From NCBI GenBank assembly GCA_031426185.1, contig JANPKV010000377.1, positions 1-7,273 on the forward strand: a DNA stretch of 7,273 nucleotides, read 5' to 3'. This stretch comes from JAJNPS01 sp031426185. Lineage in GTDB: Bacteria > Pseudomonadota > Alphaproteobacteria > Rhodobacterales > Rhodobacteraceae. Shown here in pieces: positions 1 through 6,008 of the stretch. Both the position numbers and the translations under genes were made by a program. The notes under the pieces were generated by a model. It had not been told where the DNA came from, did no database searches, and was given only the letters and a program-made list of their open reading frames with translations. Numbering within the stretch: position 1 is the first letter of the stretch; every line of letters starts with the position of its first letter.

Positions 1-42
1 CGCCAAGGTCAAGGTCAGTGCCAGCGCCCAGCGTGCGGTCAT
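1..42 (-). CDS. Partial gene, N-terminus of a probable exported protein
   Basis: Only the first 14 codons are in the window; the rest lies beyond base 1. The minus strand from 42 reads MTARWALALTLTLA: a short basic start followed by a run of Ala, Leu and Thr, as expected for the n- and h-regions of a Sec signal peptide. A GGGAG ribosome binding site lies 8 bases upstream of this ATG (complement of 51-55), which favours it over two in-frame ATGs at 57 and 63. The gene is divergent from sufE and shares the 142-base spacer 43-184 with it. The product cannot be named from so short a piece; it could be periplasmic, outer-membrane, lipoprotein or membrane-anchored. Confidence 0.6.
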   Translation of the reverse strand, partial: MTARWALALTLTLA

Positions 43-50
43 AGCGATCA

Positions 51-55
51 CTCCC
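51..55 (-). promoter_or_regulatory. Ribosome binding site of the partial minus-strand gene
   Basis: The minus strand reads GGGAG here, 8 bases before the ATG at 42. It decides between three in-frame ATGs (63, 57, 42) in favour of the last. Confidence 0.5.
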
Positions 56-171
56 ATTGCCATGCCTGCTTAGCCCGGCACGCGCGGTTTGAAAAGCGCC
101 CCGATGGACGGAACGACTTTGCCGCCCGGGCTGGACCTCGGACGGGTTCCGGACTACCTGAAGTGTCCGAC

Positions 172-178
172 AAAGGAG
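172..178 (+). promoter_or_regulatory. Ribosome binding site of sufE
   Basis: AAAGGAG lies 6 bases before the ATG at 185. It sets the start of sufE there rather than at the in-frame ATG at 89, which has no such site and would add 32 residues unlike SufE. Confidence 0.8.
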
Positions 179-184
179 CGCCGG

Positions 185-589
185 ATGGCCACCCCTGCAT
201 TTGAAGATCTGGTCGAAACCTTCGCCTTCCTCGACGATTGGGAAGACCGCTATCGCCATGTGATCGAACTTGGCCGTGCGATGCCGCCGCTGGACGACAG
301 CTTCAAGGTGCCCGCTCTCAAGGTCGATGGCTGCGCAAGCCAGGTCTGGCTGCGGCCCCTGATGACTGACACTTCGTTTGATTTCGAAGGCGAGTCCGAT
401 GCCATGATCGTGCGCGGTCTGATCGCCATCCTGCACGCGCTTTACGCAGGTCTGACCCCGGCCGAAGTCGTGGCGGTCGACGCCCCGGCAGAGCTGGCGC
501 GTCTTGGGTTGGACCAGCATCTGTCCTCGCAAAGGTCGAACGGGTTGCGCGCGATGGTGGCGCGCATCCGTCAGGTGGCGGCGGCCTGA
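185..589 (+). CDS. sufE: SufE family cysteine desulfuration protein
   Basis: SufE proteins accept persulfide sulfur from a cysteine desulfurase (SufS or CsdA) on a conserved cysteine, stimulate the desulfurase and pass the sulfur to Fe-S cluster assembly in the cytoplasm. The 134-residue product fits the family length. The expected active-site cysteine is Cys50 in the segment KVDGCASQVWL. The C-terminal QHLSSQRSNGLRAM (about 111-124) matches the family's HL-S-RSNGL signature. The start follows a strong AAAGGAG site. No suf operon gene is adjacent, so this is a stand-alone copy, and its partner desulfurase is not in the window. It could equally be named CsdE-like; the SufE fold assignment itself is secure. 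Its 3' end faces the convergent DUF427 gene. Confidence 0.93.
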   Translation: MATPAFEDLVETFAFLDDWEDRYRHVIELGRAMPPLDDSFKVPALKVDGCASQVWLRPLMTDTSFDFEGESDAMIVRGLIAILHALYAGLTPAEVVAVDAPAELARLGLDQHLSSQRSNGLRAMVARIRQVAAA

Positions 590-598
590 CGGCTTCTT

Positions 599-641
599 GT
601 GGCGCGCCTTGCATGTGACGGGCGTGCCACCGGACCGTGGC
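599..641. other. Two competing hairpins between convergent sufE and DUF427 genes
   Basis: Bases 599-608 (GTGGCGCGCC) can pair with 621-630 (GGCGTGCCAC) as a 10-bp stem with one G-U pair and a 12-base loop. The right arm overlaps a second stem, GCCAC (626-630) with GTGGC (637-641), loop of 6. Only one can form at a time. No T-run follows on either strand, so neither is a standard intrinsic terminator, though position just after sufE (stop at 589) fits a transcript 3' end. The rest of 590-712 holds no gene that I can support. Confidence 0.35.
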
Positions 642-712
642 CACCCCGCAAGCTGATGGAGACGCCGAACACCCCGCTAGGCAACACGCGCCGGCGGCAA
701 CTGCGGCAGGGA

Positions 713-1051
713 TCAGGCGGGGGTCACGGTGACGCTGGGATAAAATGCCAGATGGCCCGCGATCCCTTCGAGGCCGGCCTTCGGGGTCTCATAGGTCCAG
801 ACCGCGTTGTCGAGCCGTCCAGCGGGGGTCACCACGGAATAATAGCTTGCGGCCCCTTTCCAGGGGCAGGTCGTGCTGCGGGTGGTGCGCTCCAGCTTTG
901 CCATGTCGATATCGGCGCGCGGGACATAGAGCACCGGCCCATGGCCTCCTTCGCGCAGTTCGATCGCGTGCGAGGTGGTCCCCAGAACTGTATCGCCCGC
1001 CCGCACGACATGCGCGCCGGCTGCGGGTTGCAAGGTGATGTGGTCGGCCAT
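713..1051 (-). CDS. DUF427 domain-containing protein
   Basis: This 112-residue protein is a DUF427 domain from end to end. The family is a small beta-rich, probably cytosolic domain of unknown biochemical role, common in actinobacteria and alphaproteobacteria. Visible family features are the LYVPRADIDM segment (41-50), the LERTTRSTTCPWKGAASYY block (53-71; compare the usual T-CPYKG-A-YY), the VWTYE segment (84-88) and the GHLAFYP near the C-terminus (99-105). The start at 1051 is chosen because an AGGAG site precedes it; the open frame runs 21 codons further up to 1114, overlapping the end of the aminopeptidase gene, without family resemblance. It lies 49 bases after the aminopeptidase gene on the same strand and may share its transcript. 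No signal peptide or membrane segment is seen. Confidence 0.9.
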   Translation of the reverse strand: MADHITLQPAAGAHVVRAGDTVLGTTSHAIELREGGHGPVLYVPRADIDMAKLERTTRSTTCPWKGAASYYSVVTPAGRLDNAVWTYETPKAGLEGIAGHLAFYPSVTVTPA

Positions 1052-1060
1052 GGCGTTCTT

Positions 1061-1065
1061 CTCCT
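1061..1065 (-). promoter_or_regulatory. Ribosome binding site of the DUF427 gene
   Basis: The minus strand reads AGGAG here, 9 bases before the ATG at 1051. It supports this start over the upstream in-frame ATG at 1114. Confidence 0.7.
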
Positions 1066-1100
1066 GCTTTCCTTGCAATATGGCGCGGCAATGCGTCCGG

Positions 1101-2903
1101 TCAAATGGCGGCACACGCTGCCTGGCACCAATTCAATGCGGCGGCGGACAGGCGCGGCCCCAACCTGTCCAAGACCTGGGCGTGATAGCTGTTGATCCAG
1201 TCGCGCTCTCCGGGGGACAGCATGGTCCCGACGATCAAGCGGCGGTCGAGGGGAACAAATGTCAGGGTCTCGAATGCCAGTTGCTGGCGGTCATCGGCAC
1301 CGGGCAAAGGGGGGGCCGGGATCACGACGATCAGGTTCTCGATCCGGATGCCAAAGGCACCTTCGCGGTAATAACCGGGCTCGTTGGACAGCATCATGCC
1401 CGGCTCCAGCGGGATTTCGGAGATGCGGGAAATGCGCTGCGGACCTTCATGGACCGACAGGAACGCGCCGACCCCGTGGCCTGTGCCGTGGTCAAAGTCC
1501 ATTCCCGCCATCCACAGCGCCGCACGGGCTAGGGGATCAAGGTCGCGCCCGGCCAGGCCTTTTGGCCACCGCGCCCGGCTGATCGCGATCATGCCCTGCA
1601 AGACGCGGGTAAAGCACTGGCGCGCCTCGTCCCCCGGATCGCCAATGGCGACGGTGCGGGTGATATCCGTGGTGCCATCGACATATTGGGCGCCACTATC
1701 GACCAGCAACAGCTCGTTCTGCCGGATCGTCCGGTTGGTGGCTTCGGTCACGCGGTAATGCATGATCGCGCCATGGGGGCCCGACCCGCAGATGGTGTCG
1801 AAACTGATGTCATGGAGCGCGTTTGTCGCGCGGCGAAACCCTTCCAGTGCCGACACCACCGCGATCTCGGAAAGCTGTCCCTTGGGCGCCTGCTGATCAA
1901 GCCAGCAGAGGAATTCGGTCACCGCAGCCCCATCGCGCAGATGGGCTTCGCGGGTGGCGGCAATCTCGGCTGCGTTCTTGCAGGCTTTCGGCAGCCGGCA
2001 GGGATCATCGCCCCACTGCACCTCGATGCCCGCCGCCTCCAGTTCCTGCGACACGGCAAGGGGTGCCGTGCCTCGGTCCACGCGCACGGGACCTGTCAGG
2101 ATGCGCAAGGCGGGGACAAAGGCGTCGGGCAGGCCAAGGGTCACCTCCGGACCAAGATGGGCACGCGCAGCGGCATCGAACTTTGCCGGATCGGCAAAGA
2201 GGGTGACACGGGCGTCGTCATATAGGACCGCAAATCCATGCAGGATCGGGTTTCTTGGAACATCCGCGCCCCGGATGTTCAAAAGCCAGCACAGACTGTC
2301 AGGCAGCGTGATCACCGCCGCCTTTTGCCCCGCCGCGCGCAAGCCTTCGGCCAGACGCGCGCGCTTGTCGCTGCTTGCCTCTCCGGCAAATTCGAGCGGA
2401 TGTGGAAATGCCAGGCCGCGAGGCGGGTCCGGCTGGTCGGGCCAGATCAGATCGACGATATTCGATGTGGGCGCGAATGTTACAGCTTTATCTTCAAACG
2501 TCATCTGAAGTTTCGCGATCTCGTCCTTGGTGTGCAGCCAGGGGTCGTAGCCGATCTTGCCGGCGCCGAGCTTTGCCTTGATCCAGTCGGCGGGCTTGGT
2601 CTCCGGCCACGGAACTGGGGTGAAATGGGCCATGTCCACTTGCGCCTTGACCTGGACGCGGTAGCGCCCGTCGATGAAGACGCCCGCGACATCGGGCAGC
2701 ACGATGCAAAACCCCGCTGAGCCGGTAAAGCCGGTCAGCCATTGTAGGCGCTCATCCCGTGCGGCGACATATTCGCCCTGATGGGCATCTGCGCGGGGAA
2801 TGATGAACCCCGACAGGCCAAGATCCGCGATCGCCGCGCGCAAGGCGGCAAGGCGCGGCGGGCCCTGGTCGGGTGAGGCGGGGCTGTGAAAGGTCTGAAA
2901 CAT
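1101..2903 (-). CDS. Aminopeptidase P family protein (M24B Xaa-Pro aminopeptidase)
   Basis: This cytoplasmic metallopeptidase should remove the N-terminal residue from peptides whose second residue is proline. The 600-residue product has the three-domain layout of eukaryotic-type aminopeptidase P: two creatinase-like N-terminal domains (about 15-150 and 170-310) and a C-terminal pita-bread catalytic domain (about 315-540) followed by a short extension. It is longer than the roughly 440-residue E. coli PepP, so I give no symbol. All five dinuclear-metal ligands are present: Asp402 (LLLVDSGAQY), Asp413 (GTTDITRT), His476 (GTGHGVG), Glu508 (LSNEPGYY) and Glu522 (RIENL). The expected histidines at 382 (MHY) and 485 (SVHEGP) are there too, so it should be active. 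The ATG at 2903 has a GAAGG 5 bases upstream. It lies 60 bases after cobT and 49 before the DUF427 gene, all on one strand. No signal peptide is seen. Confidence 0.95.
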   Translation of the reverse strand: MFQTFHSPASPDQGPPRLAALRAAIADLGLSGFIIPRADAHQGEYVAARDERLQWLTGFTGSAGFCIVLPDVAGVFIDGRYRVQVKAQVDMAHFTPVPWPETKPADWIKAKLGAGKIGYDPWLHTKDEIAKLQMTFEDKAVTFAPTSNIVDLIWPDQPDPPRGLAFPHPLEFAGEASSDKRARLAEGLRAAGQKAAVITLPDSLCWLLNIRGADVPRNPILHGFAVLYDDARVTLFADPAKFDAAARAHLGPEVTLGLPDAFVPALRILTGPVRVDRGTAPLAVSQELEAAGIEVQWGDDPCRLPKACKNAAEIAATREAHLRDGAAVTEFLCWLDQQAPKGQLSEIAVVSALEGFRRATNALHDISFDTICGSGPHGAIMHYRVTEATNRTIRQNELLLVDSGAQYVDGTTDITRTVAIGDPGDEARQCFTRVLQGMIAISRARWPKGLAGRDLDPLARAALWMAGMDFDHGTGHGVGAFLSVHEGPQRISRISEIPLEPGMMLSNEPGYYREGAFGIRIENLIVVIPAPPLPGADDRQQLAFETLTFVPLDRRLIVGTMLSPGERDWINSYHAQVLDRLGPRLSAAALNWCQAACAAI

Positions 2904-2908
2904 CGGCG

Positions 2909-2913
2909 CCTTC
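2909..2913 (-). promoter_or_regulatory. Ribosome binding site of the aminopeptidase gene
   Basis: The minus strand reads GAAGG within a purine-rich stretch, 5 bases before the ATG at 2903. The rest of the 60-base gap to cobT (2904-2963) shows no terminator and no clear promoter. Confidence 0.55.
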
Positions 2914-2963
2914 TTCTTTTTGCGAAAACTGCTGACAAGGGCCAGCCACCGCGACGGGGACCG

Positions 2964-4835
2964 TTACCCCGCCCGGCGCATCCCGGGGGCCCTGGCGCGC
3001 TTTTTGGGGTCAACCTCGAACAGCCCGGCCAGCTGTTCGGTCATCGCCCCGGCCAGTTGCTCCACATCCGTGATTGTCACCGCGCGCTGGTAATATCGCG
3101 TCACGTCATGACCGATCCCAATGGCGATCAGTTCCACTGCTCGGCGACGCTCTACCATCGCGATCACATCGCGCAGGTGTTTTTCCAGATAATTCGCAGG
3201 GTTGACAGACAATGTTGAGTCGTCGACGGGTGCGCCGTCGCTGATCACCATCAGGATCTTGCGGGCCTCGGGGCGATGGGACAGCCGCCGATGCGCCCAT
3301 TCCAGCGCCTCGCCGTCGATGTTTTCCTTGAGCAGCCCTTCCTTCATCATCAGGCCGAGATTTGGCCGCACCCGCCGCCAGGGCGCATCGGCCGATTTGT
3401 AGATGATATGGCGCAGGTCGTTCAGGCGGCCCGGGGCAAGGGGCCGACCTTGGGCCAACCAGCGTTCGCGCGACTGCCCCCCCTTCCAGGCGCGGGTGGT
3501 AAAGCCGAGGATCTCCACCTTGACCGAACAGCGTTCCAGCGTGCGCGCCAGAACATCCGCGCAAATCGCCGCGATCGAGATCGGACGCCCGCGCATGGAG
3601 CCGGAATTGTCCAGAAGCAAGGTCACGCAGGTGTCGCGAAACTCGGTGTCTTTTTCGCGCTTGAAAGATAGCGGGGTAGTGGGATTGGCGACGACGCGCG
3701 CAAGGCGGCCGGCATCCAGCGTGCCTTCCTCCAGATCGAATTCCCAGCTGCGGTTCTGCTGCGCCTGCAACCGGCGCTGCAGCTTGTTGGCAAGCCTGCT
3801 GACGGCGCCTTTGAGCGGTTCCAGCTGTTGGTCCAGATAGGCCCGCAGGCGTTCGAGTTCGGCCGGCTCGGCCAGGTCCTCTGCCTTGATTTCCTCATCG
3901 AAATCCGTCGTATAGACGGTGTAGTTCGGGTCCGCGTCGGAATAGGGCGCAGGGGGCGGGGGCTCTAGCGGTGCCTCACCCTCGGGCAGTTCCGCCTCGT
4001 CGCCCTGCTCCATGTCGGCAGAATCTTCCATCGTGACTTGCGTCTGCGACTGGTCCTGCTGGTCTTCCTGACTGCGTTCGGGCGAGGCTTCGCTGTCGTC
4101 GCCTTCGTCCTGCTGGTCGCCCGAAGAATCGGGGCTGTCCTGATCCTCTTCGGCGTCGTCGCCCATGTCGTCGTCTTGCGGTGCATCGGGATCGTCGCCC
4201 AGCTGGTCGCCGTAGCCGAGGTCTGCGATGACCTTGCGGGTAAGGCGGGCAAAGGCCGCCTGGTCGGTGAGCGCGGCGTCGATGTCGCCAAGGCTGCCTG
4301 CGGCCTGTTCCTCGATGAAGCCGCGCCAGAGATCGGTCACGTTGGCTGCAGCGGCGGGCAAATCGCGTCCCGTCGCCAGTTGCCGCACCAGATAGCCTGC
4401 CGCGATCGCAAGGGGGGCATCGGCGCGGTCGCGGATCTGGCCATAGCCCTTGCGGTCCGCCTCATGCGCGATCTTGGCATCGATGTTGCCGGCGGTCCCC
4501 GGCATCGCGCGGGCACCGACCGCCTCGCAGCGGGCAGTTTCCATGGCCTCGTAGATGTCGCGGGCCAGGGGGCCGGTCGGCACATAGCGGGCGGCGACAG
4601 CCTCGTCATGGTATTTGCGCCGCAGCGCGAAGGCATCTGCCGTGCCGCGCGCCAGCAACACCTCGTCGCGGGTCATGCGGCGGCTGACCTGGGGCAGGCG
4701 GATGCCTTCGGCGGACATGCCTGCAGGATCGACCGAATAGGTCACCGTCATGTCGGGGTCATCGGCCATTGTGCGCGTGGCCTCGGCCAGCGCCTTTTTG
4801 AACGGATCGGCGGGGTTGTCGGTGGGTTTTGTCAT
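2964..4835 (-). CDS. cobT: Cobaltochelatase subunit CobT
   Basis: CobT is the VWA-domain subunit of aerobic, ATP-dependent cobaltochelatase (CobN-CobS-CobT), which inserts cobalt into hydrogenobyrinic acid a,c-diamide in the cytoplasm. It forms a chaperone-like complex with the AAA+ subunit CobS, analogous to BchD with BchI. The product is 623 residues, normal for the family. The N-terminal CobT domain spans about 1-210. A very acidic linker follows (214-287; by my count 32 Asp/Glu of 74 with a single Arg), then a proline patch (about 289-297) and a C-terminal VWA domain (about 400-610). The MIDAS motif is intact: Asp409, Ser411 and Ser413 in LLLDNSGSMRG, the GFTTRAW segment (444-450) and Asp533 in ISDGAP. 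The start at 4835 matches the family N-terminus (MTKPTDNPADPFKKA) but has no Shine-Dalgarno site; the frame stays open to 4955 with unlikely sequence. Its partner cobS is about 1.5 kb upstream, separated by an opposite-strand gene. Confidence 0.97.
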   Translation of the reverse strand: MTKPTDNPADPFKKALAEATRTMADDPDMTVTYSVDPAGMSAEGIRLPQVSRRMTRDEVLLARGTADAFALRRKYHDEAVAARYVPTGPLARDIYEAMETARCEAVGARAMPGTAGNIDAKIAHEADRKGYGQIRDRADAPLAIAAGYLVRQLATGRDLPAAAANVTDLWRGFIEEQAAGSLGDIDAALTDQAAFARLTRKVIADLGYGDQLGDDPDAPQDDDMGDDAEEDQDSPDSSGDQQDEGDDSEASPERSQEDQQDQSQTQVTMEDSADMEQGDEAELPEGEAPLEPPPPAPYSDADPNYTVYTTDFDEEIKAEDLAEPAELERLRAYLDQQLEPLKGAVSRLANKLQRRLQAQQNRSWEFDLEEGTLDAGRLARVVANPTTPLSFKREKDTEFRDTCVTLLLDNSGSMRGRPISIAAICADVLARTLERCSVKVEILGFTTRAWKGGQSRERWLAQGRPLAPGRLNDLRHIIYKSADAPWRRVRPNLGLMMKEGLLKENIDGEALEWAHRRLSHRPEARKILMVISDGAPVDDSTLSVNPANYLEKHLRDVIAMVERRRAVELIAIGIGHDVTRYYQRAVTITDVEQLAGAMTEQLAGLFEVDPKKRARAPGMRRAG

Positions 4836-4982
4836 GACTGCAGGTAAAGCACTCGACGCGGGTCTCGGCAAGCGGTCCCGTGCGGGGGCGCACAGGGCCG
4901 GCGCGACAATGCGGAATTGGCAGCACGGCAATCCGCCGCACATAAGGCGGACCAATCACATTTTCTTCGAGGGATACCTTCC
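4836..4982. promoter_or_regulatory. Divergent promoter region between cobT and the FMN reductase gene
   Basis: This 147-base spacer must serve two genes that point away from each other. For the reductase, TTGGCA (4917-4922) and CATAAG (4941-4946), 18 bases apart, make a plausible sigma-70-type pair. The proposed -10 box overlaps a 6-bp inverted repeat, TCCGCC (4932-4937) and GGCGGA (4946-4951), which could be an operator. A second small stem, GTGCG (4880-4884) with CGCAC (4889-4893), would lie in a cobT leader. I see no clear cobT promoter. The spacer is too short for a full cobalamin riboswitch, and I see no B12-box-like sequence in it. Confidence 0.35.
4969..4974 (+). promoter_or_regulatory. 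Ribosome binding site of the FMN reductase gene
   Basis: GAGGGA lies 8 bases before the ATG at 4983. It fixes the start there; the in-frame ATG at 4917 would add 22 residues ahead of the normal N-terminal FMN-binding strand. Confidence 0.7.
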
Positions 4983-5570
4983 ATGGCCACGACACCCAAA
5001 ATTGCCCTGATCATCGGGTCGACCCGCAAGACCCGCTTTGCCGATATTCCGGCACAATGGATGCTGGCGCAGGCGCAATCGCGCGACGACATGACCGTTG
5101 AGCTGGTGGACTTGCGCGACTTTGATCTGCCGCTGTTTGACGAGATGGCGTCGAACGCCTGGGTGCCGTCTTCGGATCCCCGCGCGGTCGCCTGGCAGAA
5201 GAAACTCGCCGAATTCGACGGCTATATCTTTGTGGTGGCGGAATACAATCGCTCGGTCGCGGGCAGCCTGAAGAACGCGCTGGACCAGGCCTATGTCGAA
5301 TGGGCACACAAGCCGTTCGGCGCGATTGCCTATGGTTCGATGGGTGGCGCCAATGCGCTTGGCCACCTGCAGAACATCGGGGTCGAGTTGCAGATGGTCC
5401 CCACCCGCAACAACGTGCGCATCGGTGGTTCGGATTTCTTCCGGGTGCATCCCGGCATGGGCGGGTCGGGCAATCTGTCCGATATCGAAGCCGTGATTGC
5501 GCCTTCGGCCAAGGCGATGCTGGATGACGTGGTCTGGTGGGCAAAAGCCACAACGGCGGCAAAGGCCTGA
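4983..5570 (+). CDS. NADPH-dependent FMN reductase family flavoprotein
   Basis: The 195-residue product has the flavodoxin-like fold of the NADPH-dependent FMN reductase family (as in azoreductase, quinone and chromate reductases), which use bound FMN to reduce flavins, quinones or other small electron acceptors in the cytosol. The first strand KIALIIGSTR (6-15) leads into the FMN phosphate loop GSTRKTR (12-18). AEYNRSVAGSLKNALD (86-101) matches the family's PEYN-S-G-LKNA-D signature, with Ala in place of the usual Pro before Glu87. GSMGG (118-122) forms the next FMN-contacting loop. The physiological substrate cannot be told from sequence. It is the only plus-strand gene between cobS and cobT, with its own likely promoter in 4836-4982, and its stop is one base from the stop of the convergent exported-protein gene. 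A link to B12 synthesis (reduction of cobalt corrinoids needs reduced flavin) is possible but only inferred. Confidence 0.92.
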   Translation: MATTPKIALIIGSTRKTRFADIPAQWMLAQAQSRDDMTVELVDLRDFDLPLFDEMASNAWVPSSDPRAVAWQKKLAEFDGYIFVVAEYNRSVAGSLKNALDQAYVEWAHKPFGAIAYGSMGGANALGHLQNIGVELQMVPTRNNVRIGGSDFFRVHPGMGGSGNLSDIEAVIAPSAKAMLDDVVWWAKATTAAKA

Positions 5571-5571
5571 T

Positions 5572-5943
5572 TTAGGATTGACCAATCAGTGCGGCGCAGC
5601 CTTGCAAAAGCTGCGCCGACCTGTTTTCCGCGACCTTGTCGGCCGCAAACCAGGCCCGCTCCAGCAGCGCCTTGTGCGCCACCTTCGCCTCGATCCGCCA
5701 ATGCAGGGCAAGGGTTGCCTCCTGCGGTCTGGCCACCGTTTCCACCAGCGCCCAAAGATGGTCGCGTTGTCTTGCAGAGATTTCCGATGCAGGGCCGTCC
5801 ACCAGCCACTGATGTTCCACCAATGCCGAAAAGCGCCCGGTGCAGGTTGCAAATTCGCGCAAAAGCGGATCGGCCATTGCGGGGCTGGTGCAGGTCACCC
5901 CGAATGCGAAAGCAGTCAGAAAAGTTTCCAAACCGCGCGCCAT
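5572..5943 (-). CDS. Small exported protein of unknown function
   Basis: I do not recognise a named family. The 123-residue product begins with a probable Sec signal peptide: one Arg near the start, a hydrophobic stretch (about 7-18) and an Ala-Met-Ala site with likely cleavage after Ala24. The mature part, about 99 residues, looks mostly helical and has exactly two cysteines, Cys34 near its start (FATCTGRFSALVEHQWL) and Cys116 near its end, which could form a disulfide in the periplasm. The ATG at 5943 is preceded directly by an in-frame TAA, so no longer form exists. No good Shine-Dalgarno site is visible, so the exact start is less certain. It lies 65 bases after the Dabb gene on the same strand, behind a pair of interlocked inverted repeats, and its stop is one base from that of the convergent reductase gene. 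I recall similar short unannotated proteins from Rhodobacteraceae, but could not check. Confidence 0.75.
   Translation of the reverse strand: MARGLETFLTAFAFGVTCTSPAMADPLLREFATCTGRFSALVEHQWLVDGPASEISARQRDHLWALVETVARPQEATLALHWRIEAKVAHKALLERAWFAADKVAENRSAQLLQGCAALIGQS
5592..5618 (+). terminator. Possible terminator hairpin for the FMN reductase gene
   Basis: CGGCGCAGC (5592-5600) and GCTGCGCCG (5610-5618) form a perfect 9-bp GC-rich stem with a 9-base loop, starting 22 bases after the reductase stop codon. Reading on the plus strand, a short T-run (TTTT within CTGTTTTCC) follows about 5 bases later, so the tail is weak. The hairpin lies inside the 3' end of the convergent exported-protein gene, so coding constraint could also explain part of it. 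Confidence 0.4.
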
Positions 5944-5961
5944 TTACGCATCTGGCGCCTA

Positions 5962-5993
5962 AAACTGCACTTTTTCAAGGCAGTTTGAAAAGT
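5962..5993 (-). promoter_or_regulatory. Interlocked inverted repeats upstream of the exported-protein gene
   Basis: Two inverted repeats overlap in this AT-rich spacer. One pairs AAACTGC (5962-5968) with GCAGTTT (5980-5986), 7 bp with an 11-base loop. The other pairs TTTTCAA (5972-5978) with TTGAAAA (5985-5991), 7 bp with a 6-base loop, and continues for 3 bp past a one-base bulge. In the minus-strand RNA the second forms first; the first forms later and ends in UUUU. The two exclude each other, as in an attenuator. It could instead be a weak terminator for the cobS-Dabb transcript, or a protein-binding site. Confidence 0.4.
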
Positions 5994-6008
5994 TTTACCT
6001 GATGTGGG

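Larger units (their letters stand above)
43..184. promoter_or_regulatory. Divergent intergenic region upstream of sufE
   Basis: This 142-base spacer separates the divergent partial gene and sufE, so it should hold promoters for both. A TTGAAA at 89-94 could be a -35 box for sufE, but I see no good -10 box 16-18 bases further on. Just before the sufE ribosome binding site, GTCCGA (165-170) can pair with TCGGAC (138-143), or its first five bases can pair with CGGAC (150-154); both stems are short. No sigma-factor or regulator site is recognisable with confidence. Confidence 0.35.

Noticed and set aside
89..184. Longer sufE starting at the ATG at 89
   Set aside because: The extra 32 residues do not resemble SufE, and the strong ribosome binding site is before 185.
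599..1195. Plus-strand open frame across the spacer and the DUF427 gene
   Set aside because: It is antisense to DUF427, low in complexity and rich in Arg, Gly and Pro, as expected of a shadow frame.
4038..4847. Long plus-strand open frame (269 codons) opposite cobT
   Set aside because: It is antisense to the N-terminal and acidic parts of cobT, whose product is unmistakable. GC-rich codon use on one strand commonly leaves such long open frames on the other, and the translation resembles nothing.
4836..4982. Cobalamin riboswitch upstream of cobT
   Set aside because: The spacer is 147 bases and shared with a divergent gene, shorter than a typical full element, and I see no B12-box-like sequence.
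4956..5585. Minus-strand open frame (209 codons) opposite the FMN reductase
   Set aside because: The plus-strand frame has all family motifs and a good ribosome binding site; this one is its shadow.
5914..5949. Eleven-codon leader peptide overlapping the start of the exported-protein gene
   Set aside because: The short frame MRKWRAVWKLF has no ribosome binding site and no run of a regulated amino acid; nothing supports its translation.
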